Assembly (NCBI GenBank): GCA_963734275.1
Contig: CAVTGO010000018.1
Coordinates: 124,001 to 188,000, forward strand
Reading direction: 5' to 3'
DNA from: CAVTGO01 sp963734275
Lineage (GTDB): Bacteria > Actinomycetota > UBA4738 > HRBIN12
Length of the DNA stretch: 64,000 nt
In this document: one piece after another, positions 25,997 through 33,935 of the stretch
Position numbering within the stretch: the stretch's first letter is position 1
How the letters are laid out: each line of letters opens with the position of its first letter
The notes under the pieces: generated by a model
Database searches by the model: none
What the model was told of the DNA's origin: nothing
The model's input: only the letters and a program-made list of their open reading frames with translations
Program-made: the position numbers and the translations under genes

Positions 25997-27097
25997 ATGA
26001 CCGATGCGATCAGGACGGCGTTCCACGACGTCACCGAGGCCCAGGGCGGCAGCCACGTCGCCGACGGCGGATGGATGTGGCTCGAGGGGTTCGGCGACGT
26101 GCGCAAGGAGTACGAGGCGGTCCGCGACGACGTGGCGGTGTGGGACGTGTCGCCGCTGAACAAGTGGGACTTCCGCGGAGCGGACGCGCTTCCGGCCGCC
26201 CAGCACGTCTGGAGCAACGACGCCCTCGGCCTGCAGCCCGGCCAGGCACGCTACGGCGCGTTCCTGGACGCCGATGGCCTCATGGTGGACGACGGCACGG
26301 TCTACAACACCGGGCGCGGGGACCACTGCTGGGTGATGACGAACGGCAAGGACCACGACGCGTACTTCGGGGAGATGCTGCAGGGGTTCGACGTGGAGTT
26401 CGAATGGATCGCCCCGCGGATGCCGCACCTCGGCGTGATCGGGCCGCGTTCGCGCGACGTGGTCCAGTCACTCACCGACGCGGACGTGGGAGCGCTGAAG
26501 TACTTCCGCTTCTACCCCGACCCGGTGATGGTCGGCGGTGTGCCCGTCTACCTGTCGCGGACCGGCTACGGCGGTGAGCTCGGGTTCGAGCTGTTCCTCA
26601 CAGACCCGACCGACGCCGCCGAGCTGTGGAACGCCGTGGTCGGCGCGGGCGTCACGCCGTTCGGCGCCGATGCGATCGAGATCCTGCGGATCGAGGCCGG
26701 CCTGATCGTGACCGACTACGATTACGAGGCGCATCAGCGAACACCGTACGACTTCAACATGGACCGGCTCGTGGCGCTGGACGGGCCCGACTTCGTCGGT
26801 AAGGAGCGGCTCCGGTCGGTAGCGGCGGATCCGCCGAACCGGTTCGTCACGCTTCGGGTGCAGGGCGACACGCTGCCCGAGTACGGCGCCACCGTGACGA
26901 AGGACGGGGAGGAGATCGGCGTCCTCACGAGCCCCACCGACAGCCCCCGGCACGGGAAGATCGGGATGGCCGTGCTCCGGTCGGACCAGGCCCCGATGGG
27001 CAACGAGGTCGAGGTCGCGCTCGGCGACGGCACGGCGGCGGCAACGGTCGACGCGCTCCCGATCTACGACACCGACAAGCGGCGCCCCAGGGCGTAG
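25997..27097 (+). CDS. GcvT-like aminomethyltransferase / THF-dependent demethylase, copy 1
   Basis: 366 residues. ATG 25997 has GGAGGGA six bases upstream; ATG 25979 lacks this. GcvT fold: YGAFLDADGLMVDDGTVYNTG with the conserved acidic residue, LGVIGPRSRDVVQSL, RTGYGGELGFELFL, EILRIEAGLIVTDYDYE and the C-terminal barrel GVLTSPTDSPRHGKIG. Members take a methylene or methyl group from an amine to THF. No gcvH or gcvP is present here, so glycine cleavage is not the obvious job; a demethylase role for a methylated amine or dimethylglycine-type substrate is inferred. Tandem with a paralogue. Confidence 0.88.
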   Translation: MTDAIRTAFHDVTEAQGGSHVADGGWMWLEGFGDVRKEYEAVRDDVAVWDVSPLNKWDFRGADALPAAQHVWSNDALGLQPGQARYGAFLDADGLMVDDGTVYNTGRGDHCWVMTNGKDHDAYFGEMLQGFDVEFEWIAPRMPHLGVIGPRSRDVVQSLTDADVGALKYFRFYPDPVMVGGVPVYLSRTGYGGELGFELFLTDPTDAAELWNAVVGAGVTPFGADAIEILRIEAGLIVTDYDYEAHQRTPYDFNMDRLVALDGPDFVGKERLRSVAADPPNRFVTLRVQGDTLPEYGATVTKDGEEIGVLTSPTDSPRHGKIGMAVLRSDQAPMGNEVEVALGDGTAAATVDALPIYDTDKRRPRA

Positions 27098-27102
27098 CCG
27101 CC

Positions 27103-28206
27103 ATGACCCAGGAGCTCGAGGACAAGCGCTCGCCGCTGCACGGATGGCACGTCGCCCACGGGGCCGACGTGATGTGGGAGGACGGCTACCCCTGGACCAA
27201 TCACCAGGGCGGCGACCCGATGGCCGAGTACGAGGCCGTCCGCACGGCGACCGGGCTGTGGGACCTGTTCTCCACCTGCAAGTACGAGGTCACCGGAGCC
27301 GACGCGGGACGTCTCATCCAGCGGCGGTTCACGAACCGCCTCGACGGGATGGCCGACGGGCGCGTGAGGTACGGCGCGTTCGTGAACGCCGACGGGCTGA
27401 TGATCGACGACGGCAACGTCTACCGATTCTCGCCCGACCGCTACTGGGTGATGATCAACACGGCCGGCATCGAGGACTGGTTCCGCGAGACGGCGGACGG
27501 CCTGGATGCGGGGATCGCGCACCGGACCGACGAGCTCGCGATGATCGCCGTCCAGGGACCGACCTCGCAGCAGACGCTCCAGCCCCTCACGGGCCGCGAT
27601 CTCGCCGAGCTGCCGTACTTCGGGTTCTGGCCCGAAACCACGACGGTGGCCGGAGCGGAGGCGTGGGTCCTGCGCACCGGCTTCTCGGGCGAGAAGGGCT
27701 ACGAGGCCGTGATGCGGCCCGAGGACGCGGTAACGGTGTGGGAGACGCTCGTCGAGGCCGGTGGCGTGCCCTTCGGTCTGACGGCGATCGACCTCGCTCG
27801 GACCGAGGTGGGCCTCATCATCATCGCGCTCGACTACGAGCCCGGTCAGCGCTCGCCCTGGGACCTGTCGATGGACCGCTTCATCGACACCGACACCGAG
27901 TGCGTGGGCGCGGCCGCCCTCGCCGAGCGGGGCGCGAGCCCGCCGAAGCGGTTCGTGAACCTGCGGATCGACGGCGAGACGGCGCCCGAGTACGGCGCGG
28001 CCGTGACGAGAGGAGGAGCGGAGGTCGGCGTCGTCACCTCGCCGGCGGTGAGCCCGCGCCTCGGCACCATCGGGCTGTCGGTCGTGGACACCGCCGCCGC
28101 CGCCGAGGGCGGGGCTGTCGAGGTGGCCATCGGTGAGGGGACCGCGCCCGCCACGGTGGGTCCGCCGAACCTCTACGACCCGGACCGAGCCCGCCCGAGG
28201 TCCTGA
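27103..28206 (+). CDS. GcvT-like aminomethyltransferase / THF-dependent demethylase, copy 2
   Basis: 367 residues, ATG 27103, five bases after the stop of copy 1. Same layout: GADVMWEDGYPWTN, YGAFVNADGLMIDDGNVYRF, IAVQGPTSQQTLQPLTGRDL, RTGFSGEKGYEAVM, IDLARTEVGLIIIALDYE, GVVTSPAVSPRLGTIG. Clearly paralogous to copy 1 but diverged, suggesting an old duplication and two partner subunits or two substrates. Substrate not inferable from sequence. Confidence 0.88.
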   Translation: MTQELEDKRSPLHGWHVAHGADVMWEDGYPWTNHQGGDPMAEYEAVRTATGLWDLFSTCKYEVTGADAGRLIQRRFTNRLDGMADGRVRYGAFVNADGLMIDDGNVYRFSPDRYWVMINTAGIEDWFRETADGLDAGIAHRTDELAMIAVQGPTSQQTLQPLTGRDLAELPYFGFWPETTTVAGAEAWVLRTGFSGEKGYEAVMRPEDAVTVWETLVEAGGVPFGLTAIDLARTEVGLIIIALDYEPGQRSPWDLSMDRFIDTDTECVGAAALAERGASPPKRFVNLRIDGETAPEYGAAVTRGGAEVGVVTSPAVSPRLGTIGLSVVDTAAAAEGGAVEVAIGEGTAPATVGPPNLYDPDRARPRS

Positions 28207-28273
28207 CCACGCCTCAGTGCCGCCAGGAACCGGCCGGAGGTGGTCGCGACGGCGTGATCGGCGCGATATCCTG

Positions 28274-28297
28274 CCGAATCACATCCCTGTGATTCGG
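28274..28297 (+). promoter_or_regulatory. Perfect 10-bp inverted repeat over a start site / ribosome site
   Basis: CCGAATCACA - TCCC - TGTGATTCGG. It begins two bases after a -10-like TATCCT (28267-28272) and its right arm overlaps the GGAGG (28296-28300) before ATG 28308. It could be an operator covering the transcription start, or an mRNA hairpin that hides the ribosome site. Confidence 0.7.
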
Positions 28298-28307
28298 AGG
28301 TCAGCCC

Positions 28308-28496
28308 ATGCCGCTCCACACGTGCGCACCGCCCCGCGACGCAGAGCCGAAAGCCCTCACGCTGTGGGTCTGTCCCGGCTGCGGCGCGGTCTGGGAGGCG
28401 GCCGCCGACGTCGGCATCTTCGACTTCGACCGGGACTCGGCGGTCACGCGCGGCGATTGGATCTGGATCGAGGGGCCGGTCGCGCTGGCCGTCTGA
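28308..28496 (+). CDS. Small CxxC zinc-ribbon-like protein
   Basis: 62 residues from ATG 28308 with GGAGG at 28296. Single clear pair CPGCGAVWEAA after WV, plus one upstream Cys (HTCAPPR), then an acidic tail ending IWIEGPVALAV. Not a recognised family. It sits between the GcvT-like pair and fhs, convergent with fhs (stops four bases apart), and has the palindromic control site just upstream. Confidence 0.6.
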   Translation: MPLHTCAPPRDAEPKALTLWVCPGCGAVWEAAADVGIFDFDRDSAVTRGDWIWIEGPVALAV

Positions 28497-28499
28497 GCC

Positions 28500-30170
28500 T
28501 CAGAAGAGCCCGACGGTCCGCCCCTGCTGGTCGATGTCGACCTTCGTGAAGGCCGGCGTCCGGCCGAGCCCCGGCATGCGCTGCATGTCCCCGCACAGGA
28601 CCACGACGAACCCCGCCCCCGCGCTCGGCACGACCCCGCGGACCGGCAGGCTCCATCCCTTCGGCCGGTTGAGCAACAGCGGATCGTGGGACAGGGACAG
28701 GTGGGTCTTGGCCATGCAGACCGGCGTGGCGCCCATGCCGAGCGATCCCATCCGCACGATGTCCTTCTCGGCCTGGGGGAGCAGGTCCGCCCCGTCGGCC
28801 CCGTAGACCTTGGTGGCGATCGCCTCGATCTGCTCGCGGATCGGCGTGCCGTCCGGCGTGAGCAGGTGGAACGAGCTCGGCTGCTCGCAGGCCTCGACGA
28901 CCGCGCGCGCGAGGTCGACCGCGCCCTCGCCGCCGTTCGCGAACGCGCGATTCACGACGACCCGCTCGGCGCCCGCCTGCGTCGCCAACGTCTCCACGAG
29001 CTTCACCTCGGCCTCGGTGTCGCTCGGGAACTCGTTGACCGCCACGACGCACGGCAGGCCGTACTCGCGCACGATGCCGATGTGCGCCGCGAGGTTCTCG
29101 GTCCCGCGCTCGAGCGCCTCGAGGTCCTCGGTCCCGAGCTCGTCGAAGGGGTTGCCCCCGTGCGACTTCATCGCCCGCACCGTGGTCACGAGGACGCCCG
29201 CGCTCGGCGCGAACCCACCGGAGCGGCACACGATGTCGCAGAACTTCTGGAACCCGAGGTCGCTCGCGAAACCGGCCTCGGTGACGACGTAGTCGGCCAG
29301 CTTCAACGCCACCCGGTCCTCGATGATCGAGTTGTTGGCGTGCGCGATGTTGCCGAACGGTCCCGCGTGCACGAGCACCGGCTGCCCCTCGAGCGTCTGC
29401 ACGAGGTTCGGCTTGATCGCGTCCTTCATGATCACCGTCATCGCGCCGCCGACCTTCAGGTCGTCGGCGGTGACGGGATCGCCGTTGCGGGTCTCCGCGA
29501 CCACGATGCGCCCCAGGCGTTCGCGCAGGTCCGCGAGGTCGTTCGCGAGGGCGAAGACCGCCATGACCTCGGAGGCCGCCGTGATGACGAACTGGTTCTC
29601 CCTCGGGACGCCGTGGGCTCCCCCGCCGAGCCCGACGACCGAGTAGCGCAGCTCCCGATCGTTCACGTCGAGCGAGCGCGGCCACGTTATCGACGCCGGT
29701 TCGATCCCGAGGGGGTTGCCGTGGTACAGGGATGCATCGAGTGCAGCCGCGAGGAGGTTGTGCGCGGCCGTCACCGCGTGGAAGTCCCCGTTGAAGTGGA
29801 GGTTGATGTCTTCCATCGGAACGATCTGCGCGTAGCCGCCGCCCGTGCCACCGCCCTTGATACCGAACACCGGGCCCATCGAGGGCTCGCGCAGGCAGAG
29901 CATCACGTCCTTGCCGATCCGTCCCATGCCCTGCGTCAGCGAGATCGACGTCGTCGTCTTTCCCTCGCCGGCCTTGGTCGGCGTGATCGCCGTCGTGATG
30001 ATGAGCTTGCCGTCGGGGCGGTCGCTGAGGCGGTCGACGATCGACAGCGCCACCTTCGCTCGGTGGCGACCGTAGGGCTCGAGCTCATCCTCGAGGATCC
30101 CGGCGTCGATCGCGACCTCGGTGATAGGCCGGAGCTCGGCCTGTTGTGCGATCTCGAGCCCGCTCTTCAT
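28500..30170 (-). CDS. fhs: Formate--tetrahydrofolate ligase
   Basis: Formate + ATP + THF to 10-formyl-THF, or the reverse, making ATP. 556 residues, full length. ATP loop TPTKAGEGKTTTSISLTQGM, LREPSMGPVFGIKGGGTGGGYAQIVP-type stretch (read in parts) and HFNGDFHAVTAAHNLLAA are family signatures; the C-terminal NRPKGWSLPVRGVVPSAGAGFVV region is present. It reads away from fdhD; with the neighbouring formate dehydrogenase it links the THF pool to formate. Confidence 0.97.
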   Translation of the reverse strand: MKSGLEIAQQAELRPITEVAIDAGILEDELEPYGRHRAKVALSIVDRLSDRPDGKLIITTAITPTKAGEGKTTTSISLTQGMGRIGKDVMLCLREPSMGPVFGIKGGGTGGGYAQIVPMEDINLHFNGDFHAVTAAHNLLAAALDASLYHGNPLGIEPASITWPRSLDVNDRELRYSVVGLGGGAHGVPRENQFVITAASEVMAVFALANDLADLRERLGRIVVAETRNGDPVTADDLKVGGAMTVIMKDAIKPNLVQTLEGQPVLVHAGPFGNIAHANNSIIEDRVALKLADYVVTEAGFASDLGFQKFCDIVCRSGGFAPSAGVLVTTVRAMKSHGGNPFDELGTEDLEALERGTENLAAHIGIVREYGLPCVVAVNEFPSDTEAEVKLVETLATQAGAERVVVNRAFANGGEGAVDLARAVVEACEQPSSFHLLTPDGTPIREQIEAIATKVYGADGADLLPQAEKDIVRMGSLGMGATPVCMAKTHLSLSHDPLLLNRPKGWSLPVRGVVPSAGAGFVVVLCGDMQRMPGLGRTPAFTKVDIDQQGRTVGLF

Positions 30171-30296
30171 CCGCCCTCCTGAACCGCCTCGATCCGCTCC
30201 GCGTGTCTCGGAGCCGTGCCCGACCCCCTCCGGAGCCCGCAGAGCTTACCCCGCAGCCCGTCGCGGCCGGGCAGATCTGCCGGCGCCGGCCGCGCC

Positions 30297-30302
30297 TATC
30301 AT
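30297..30302 (+). promoter_or_regulatory. -10 hexamer TATCAT before fdhD
   Basis: TATCAT ends seven bases before ATG 30309, predicting a leaderless fdhD message. Confidence 0.5.
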
Positions 30303-30308
30303 CCAGGT

Positions 30309-31157
30309 ATGGCCGAGGGCGCGATCCCGCTGCGAAAGAGCGTCTCCAGGGTCCGTGCGCTCGCCGTGCGCGACGGCGAGGCGCACGAGCGCCCCGATGC
30401 CCTCGCGGCCGAGGAGCCGATGGAGATCCGCGTGGAGGGGCCCGGGCAGGTGCCGATGTCGGTCGCGGTGACGATGCGCACGCCCGGCGGGGACTTCGAG
30501 CTCGCGGCGGGGTTCCTGTTCACCGAGGGGCTGATCGCCGGGCGCGAGGACGTGGGTCGCGTGAGCTACTGCGAAGATCTCGAGCCTTCGGAGCAGCACT
30601 ACAACGTCGTCACGGTGGAGCTCTCGCGCCCGTTCGACGAGGGGGCGCTCAACCGCAACTTCTTCGCGAGCTCCTCGTGCGGCATCTGCGGCAAGGCCAC
30701 GTTGGACGACGTCGAGGTGCACTGCTCACCTCTCGCTGCAGGTCCGCAGGTCGGGGGCGAGACGATCCTCGCGATGCCCGATGAGCTGCGGCGCGGGCAG
30801 AAGGTGTTCGAGACGACCGGTGGCCTGCACGCCGCCGGGTTGTTCTCGCCGACGGGCCGGTTGCTCTCGCTCCGCGAGGACGTCGGGCGTCACAACGCAG
30901 TGGACAAGGTGGTTGGCGAGGCTCTGCTGGCGGGGGACCTGCCGCTGTCGGCGCGCGTGCTCCAGGTCTCGGGGCGGATCGGGTTCGAGCTGGTGCAGAA
31001 GGCCGCGCGGGCGGGCGTGCCGATCCTGTCCGCCGTGGGCGCGCCCTCGTCGCTCGCGGTCGAGGCCGCCGAGCGACTCGGGATGACCCTGGTCGGGTTC
31101 GTGCGCGACAACCGATTCAACGTCTACACGCGCCCCGAACGCATCGTGCTGGCATGA
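30309..31157 (+). CDS. fdhD: Formate dehydrogenase accessory sulfurtransferase FdhD
   Basis: Passes sulfur from a cysteine desulfurase to the Mo-cofactor of formate dehydrogenase. 282 residues from ATG 30309. The functional pair is in SSSCGICGKATL (CxxC, about residues 121-124). GLHAAGLFSPTG, LREDVGRHNAVDKVVGEAL and SGRIGFELVQKAARAGVPIL-type segments follow. Divergent from fhs and upstream of the dehydrogenase it should serve. Confidence 0.97.
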   Translation: MAEGAIPLRKSVSRVRALAVRDGEAHERPDALAAEEPMEIRVEGPGQVPMSVAVTMRTPGGDFELAAGFLFTEGLIAGREDVGRVSYCEDLEPSEQHYNVVTVELSRPFDEGALNRNFFASSSCGICGKATLDDVEVHCSPLAAGPQVGGETILAMPDELRRGQKVFETTGGLHAAGLFSPTGRLLSLREDVGRHNAVDKVVGEALLAGDLPLSARVLQVSGRIGFELVQKAARAGVPILSAVGAPSSLAVEAAERLGMTLVGFVRDNRFNVYTRPERIVLA

Positions 31158-31195
31158 GCCGCTCGTAACCGGCCGACGATCGGTGGTCCTTCAGA

Positions 31196-31225
31196 TTGAC
31201 GGCGACGACCGTCAGCGGGTATCAA
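31196..31225 (+). promoter_or_regulatory. Promoter: TTGACG-N18-TATCAA
   Basis: -35 TTGACG at 31196-31201, -10 TATCAA at 31220-31225, 18-base spacer. The expected start is eight or nine bases on, at ATG 31234, so the message would be leaderless. Confidence 0.65.
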
Positions 31226-31233
31226 GTCCGACG

Positions 31234-31926
31234 ATGGAGTCGTGGCGGATCGCGTTGTTCGGCCTCGGGATCATCCTGTTCGGGTACGCGGGCTACTCGG
31301 GGTTCGACGGCATCTGGAGCGGGCTCTCCCTCGTGGCGGCCGGCGTGGCGCTGATCGTCCTCGGCATGCAGGCACAGCGGACGCGCTCGGCGGCCAGGGC
31401 CGAGCCGGCCTCCGAGGTGGCGGCCGGCGGCGCCGAGGACCCTTCGGACGGCGACCACGGGTCCGAGGGCGACCCGTCGATGCGAACGAGGGTCGAGATC
31501 GATCGGGTCGAGGCCGAGGTGGATCGGGTCGAGGCGGAGCTCGGGATCGAGACCACGTATCAGCCGCCACCGGCCGTGGTCGCCGCCGTGGCCGCGGCAG
31601 CCGAACACGAGACGACCCCCGAGCCCGAGACGACCCCCGAGCCCGAGACGACCCCCGAGCCGGAGACGACCCCCGAGCCGGAGCCGACCCCCGAGCCGGA
31701 GCCGACCCCCGAGCCGGAGCCGACCCCCGAGCCCGTCGCCGAGCTCTACGTGGCCGAAGCCGAGGGGTCGCCGGCAGCTTTGGGCTCCGACCACACGCAC
31801 GACCAGCCGACCCTCGGGCACAGCGAGCTCGTGAGCCACATCCGCGACGAGCACGACGAGGTCCCGTACGATGGATCCACGATCCAGCTGCGACTGCTCC
31901 ACGAGCGCGCCCACGCCGAGAGCTGA
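31234..31926 (+). CDS. Membrane protein with coiled segment and ET-PEP repeat region
   Basis: 230 residues. Two hydrophobic helices at the start (WRIALFGLGIILFGYAGYSG and WSGLSLVAAGVALIVLGMQ), a charged heptad-like stretch (VEIDRVEAEVDRVEAELG), then a rod of seven Thr-Pro-Glu-Pro-Glu units, and a conserved-looking C-terminal end with LVSHIRDEHDEVPYDGSTI and LRLLHERAHAES. The repeat-rich linker resembles proline-rich spacers that hold a domain away from the membrane. No family recognised. It lies between fdhD and the formate dehydrogenase operon. Confidence 0.75.
   Translation: MESWRIALFGLGIILFGYAGYSGFDGIWSGLSLVAAGVALIVLGMQAQRTRSAARAEPASEVAAGGAEDPSDGDHGSEGDPSMRTRVEIDRVEAEVDRVEAELGIETTYQPPPAVVAAVAAAAEHETTPEPETTPEPETTPEPETTPEPEPTPEPEPTPEPEPTPEPVAELYVAEAEGSPAALGSDHTHDQPTLGHSELVSHIRDEHDEVPYDGSTIQLRLLHERAHAES
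31609..31734 (+). repeat. Seven tandem 18-bp repeats inside a coding region
   Basis: Unit GAG-(A/C)CG-ACC-CCC-GAG-CC(C/G), seven copies in frame, coding E(T/P)TPEP each. The first four have ACG, the last three CCG, suggesting recent unit duplication. Copy number is likely to vary between strains. Confidence 0.9.
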
Positions 31927-31967
31927 AGTCGCACCTCGCACCGAGCTTGCCCGGGCGCCGCCGTGCG

Positions 31968-31973
31968 TAGAAT
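31968..31973 (+). promoter_or_regulatory. -10 hexamer TAGAAT of the formate dehydrogenase operon
   Basis: TAGAAT, with TTGCCC 15 bases upstream as a possible -35 (31947-31952). A ribosome site AAGGAG (31997-32002) precedes ATG 32012, so this transcript has a leader of about 30 bases. Confidence 0.5.
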
Positions 31974-32011
31974 CGTGCCGCACCGACACCGGTGGAAAGG
32001 AGCGCGCCCCG

Positions 32012-33928
32012 ATGAGGAACGGGCTCGTGCGGCTCACCGAGCCGATGGTTCGCGAGAACGGCGCCCTGCGCACGGCGACCTGGGAGGAGGCCCTCGACCG
32101 GGCCGCCGCGGGTCTGCGGGCGGCGGACGAGCGTAACCCCGGCTGGGGGGTCGGCCTGTTCAGCTGCTCGAAGGCCACGAACGAGATGAACTTCGTCGCG
32201 CAGAAGTTCATGCGCCAGGTCCTCGGCAGCAACAACATCGACAGCTGCAACCGCACCTGACACGCTCCCTCGGTCGTCGGTCTGGCGACGGTGTTCGGAG
32301 CAGGAGGCGGGACCAGTTCGTACGAGGAGATCGAGAACACCGATCTCATCGTGCTGTGGGGATCGAATGCGCGCGAGACGCATCCGATCTTCTTCCACCA
32401 CGTCCTGAAGGGGATCCGGAACGGCGCGCGCCTGATCGTCGTGGATCCGCGCCGGACGACCAGCGCGGAGTGGGCGGACCTGTGGCTCGGGATCGACGTC
32501 GGGTCGGACATCGCACTCTCGAACACCGTGGCCCGGGAGATCCTCGCGAACGGTCTGCAGCACGACGACTTCATCCGGATCGGCACCGAGGGCTTCGAGG
32601 CCTACCGCGCGTCCGTGGAGCCGTGGACGCTGGAGGAGGGCGAGCGTGCCACCGGCGTGCCGGCCGACGCGATCCGCGAGCTTGCCCACGCGTACGGCAC
32701 TGCGGCCAGGGCCGAGATCTGCTGGACCCTCGGCATCACCGAGCACCACAACGCCGTGGACAACGTGCTCGCGCTGATCAACCTCGGGCTGCTGACCGGG
32801 AAGGTCGGGACCTACGGCAGCGGGCTGAACCCGCTCCGCGGGCAGAACAACGTCCAGGGTGGCGGCGACATGGGGGCGATCCCCAACAAGCTGCCCGGGT
32901 TCCAGGACATCGAGAAGGACGAGGCGGGCCGGGCGAAGTTCGAGTCGGCGTGGGGCCGGCCGATCCCGGCGAGGTACGGCTGGAACCTGACGACGATGTT
33001 CGAGGCGATGGAACGTGGTGAGCTGACGGCCGTGTACTGCATCGGCGAGAACCCCGCCAGCTCGGAGGCCGACGCGCACCACGCGCGCAAGCTCCTCGAG
33101 GGGCTCGAGTGTCTGGTCGTGCAGGACCTGTTCATGACCAAGACCGCCGAGCTCGCGCACGTCGTGCTTCCCGCCTCGAACGCCACGTTCGAGTCCGACG
33201 GCACGGTCACGAACAGCGAGCGGCGGGTGCAGCGGGTGAGGAAGGCGCTCGAGCCACCGGGAGAGGCGAAGGACGACCTCTGGATCATCGCGGAGCTCGC
33301 GAAGCGTCTGGGCGTGGACTGGGGCGAGATCTCGCCCGCCTCGGCCTGGGAGGAGCTGCGGACGCTGTCGCCGATGCACGCCGGGATGTCGTGGCAGCGC
33401 CTCGAGGAGCTCGGCGGGATCCAGTGGCCGTGCCCCGACGAGGACCACCCCGGCACGAAGTTCCTCCACGCGCGCCTGTGGGAAGAGGAGTCCGAGTTTC
33501 GCGGCCCGGCTGCGCCGTTCAGCGTGGTCGTGCACGAGCCGCCCGTGGACGAGCTGACGTCGGAGTTCCCGCTACGGCTGACTACCGGTCGCCGTCTGGA
33601 CTCCTACAACACGGGGGTGCAGACGAGCGGGTACTCGTCCCCGATGCGCCGGCGCGAGACGATCGATGTGTCCCCGGAAGACGCCGCTTCCCTCGGCGTC
33701 TCGCCGGGCGAGCGGGTCCTGGTCAGCTCGCGCCGGGGATCCGTCGAGGCGCCGGTGCGGATCGATACCGGTCTGCGCCCCGGCCTCGTGTTCATGACGC
33801 TGCACTTCCCCGAGCAGGTCGAGACGAACATCCTCACGATCGACGCGACGGACCCGAAGTCCGGGACGGCCGAGTTCAAGGCGAGCGCCGTGCGGATCGA
33901 CAAGCTCGTCGAGGCGGTGGGGGCGTAG
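32012..33928 (+). CDS. fdhA: Formate dehydrogenase catalytic subunit, selenocysteine-containing, lacking the N-terminal Fe-S/MGD domain
   Basis: 638 residues if TGA 32258-32260 is read as selenocysteine (residue 83). Around it the protein reads NNIDSCNRT-U-HAPSVVGL, matching the Sec site of FdhF-type enzymes. Without it the product would stop at residue 82, while the frame runs on unbroken to 33928. Molybdopterin domains follow: LIVLWGSNARETHP, LIVVDPRRTTSAEWAD, NPLRGQNNVQGGGDMG, VVQDLFMTKTAELA and the molydopterin-binding end. It begins RNGLVRLTEPMVREN, exactly where other formate dehydrogenases continue after the [4Fe-4S] domain, which is here on a separate gene (35780-36727). ATG 32012 has AAGGAG. 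First gene of the operon. Confidence 0.93.
32258..32301 (+). promoter_or_regulatory. Bacterial SECIS element
   Basis: Directly after the TGA the RNA can form a lower stem GCTCC (32264-32268) with GGAGC (32297-32301) and an upper stem CGTCG (32275-32279) with CGACG (32286-32290) closing the loop GTCTGG. The GGU-CUG apex sits at the same codon distance from the UGA as in E. coli fdhF. It would recruit SelB. Confidence 0.88.
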
Positions 33929-33935
33929 CCCGCGC

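Noticed and set aside
28686..30182. 498-codon frame opposite fhs
   Set aside because: Repetitive Val/Arg/Asp/Leu text, no motif, complementary to the strongly conserved fhs.
31609..31734. Possible CRISPR array
   Set aside because: Repeats are adjacent with no spacers, unit 18 bp, in frame within a coding region.
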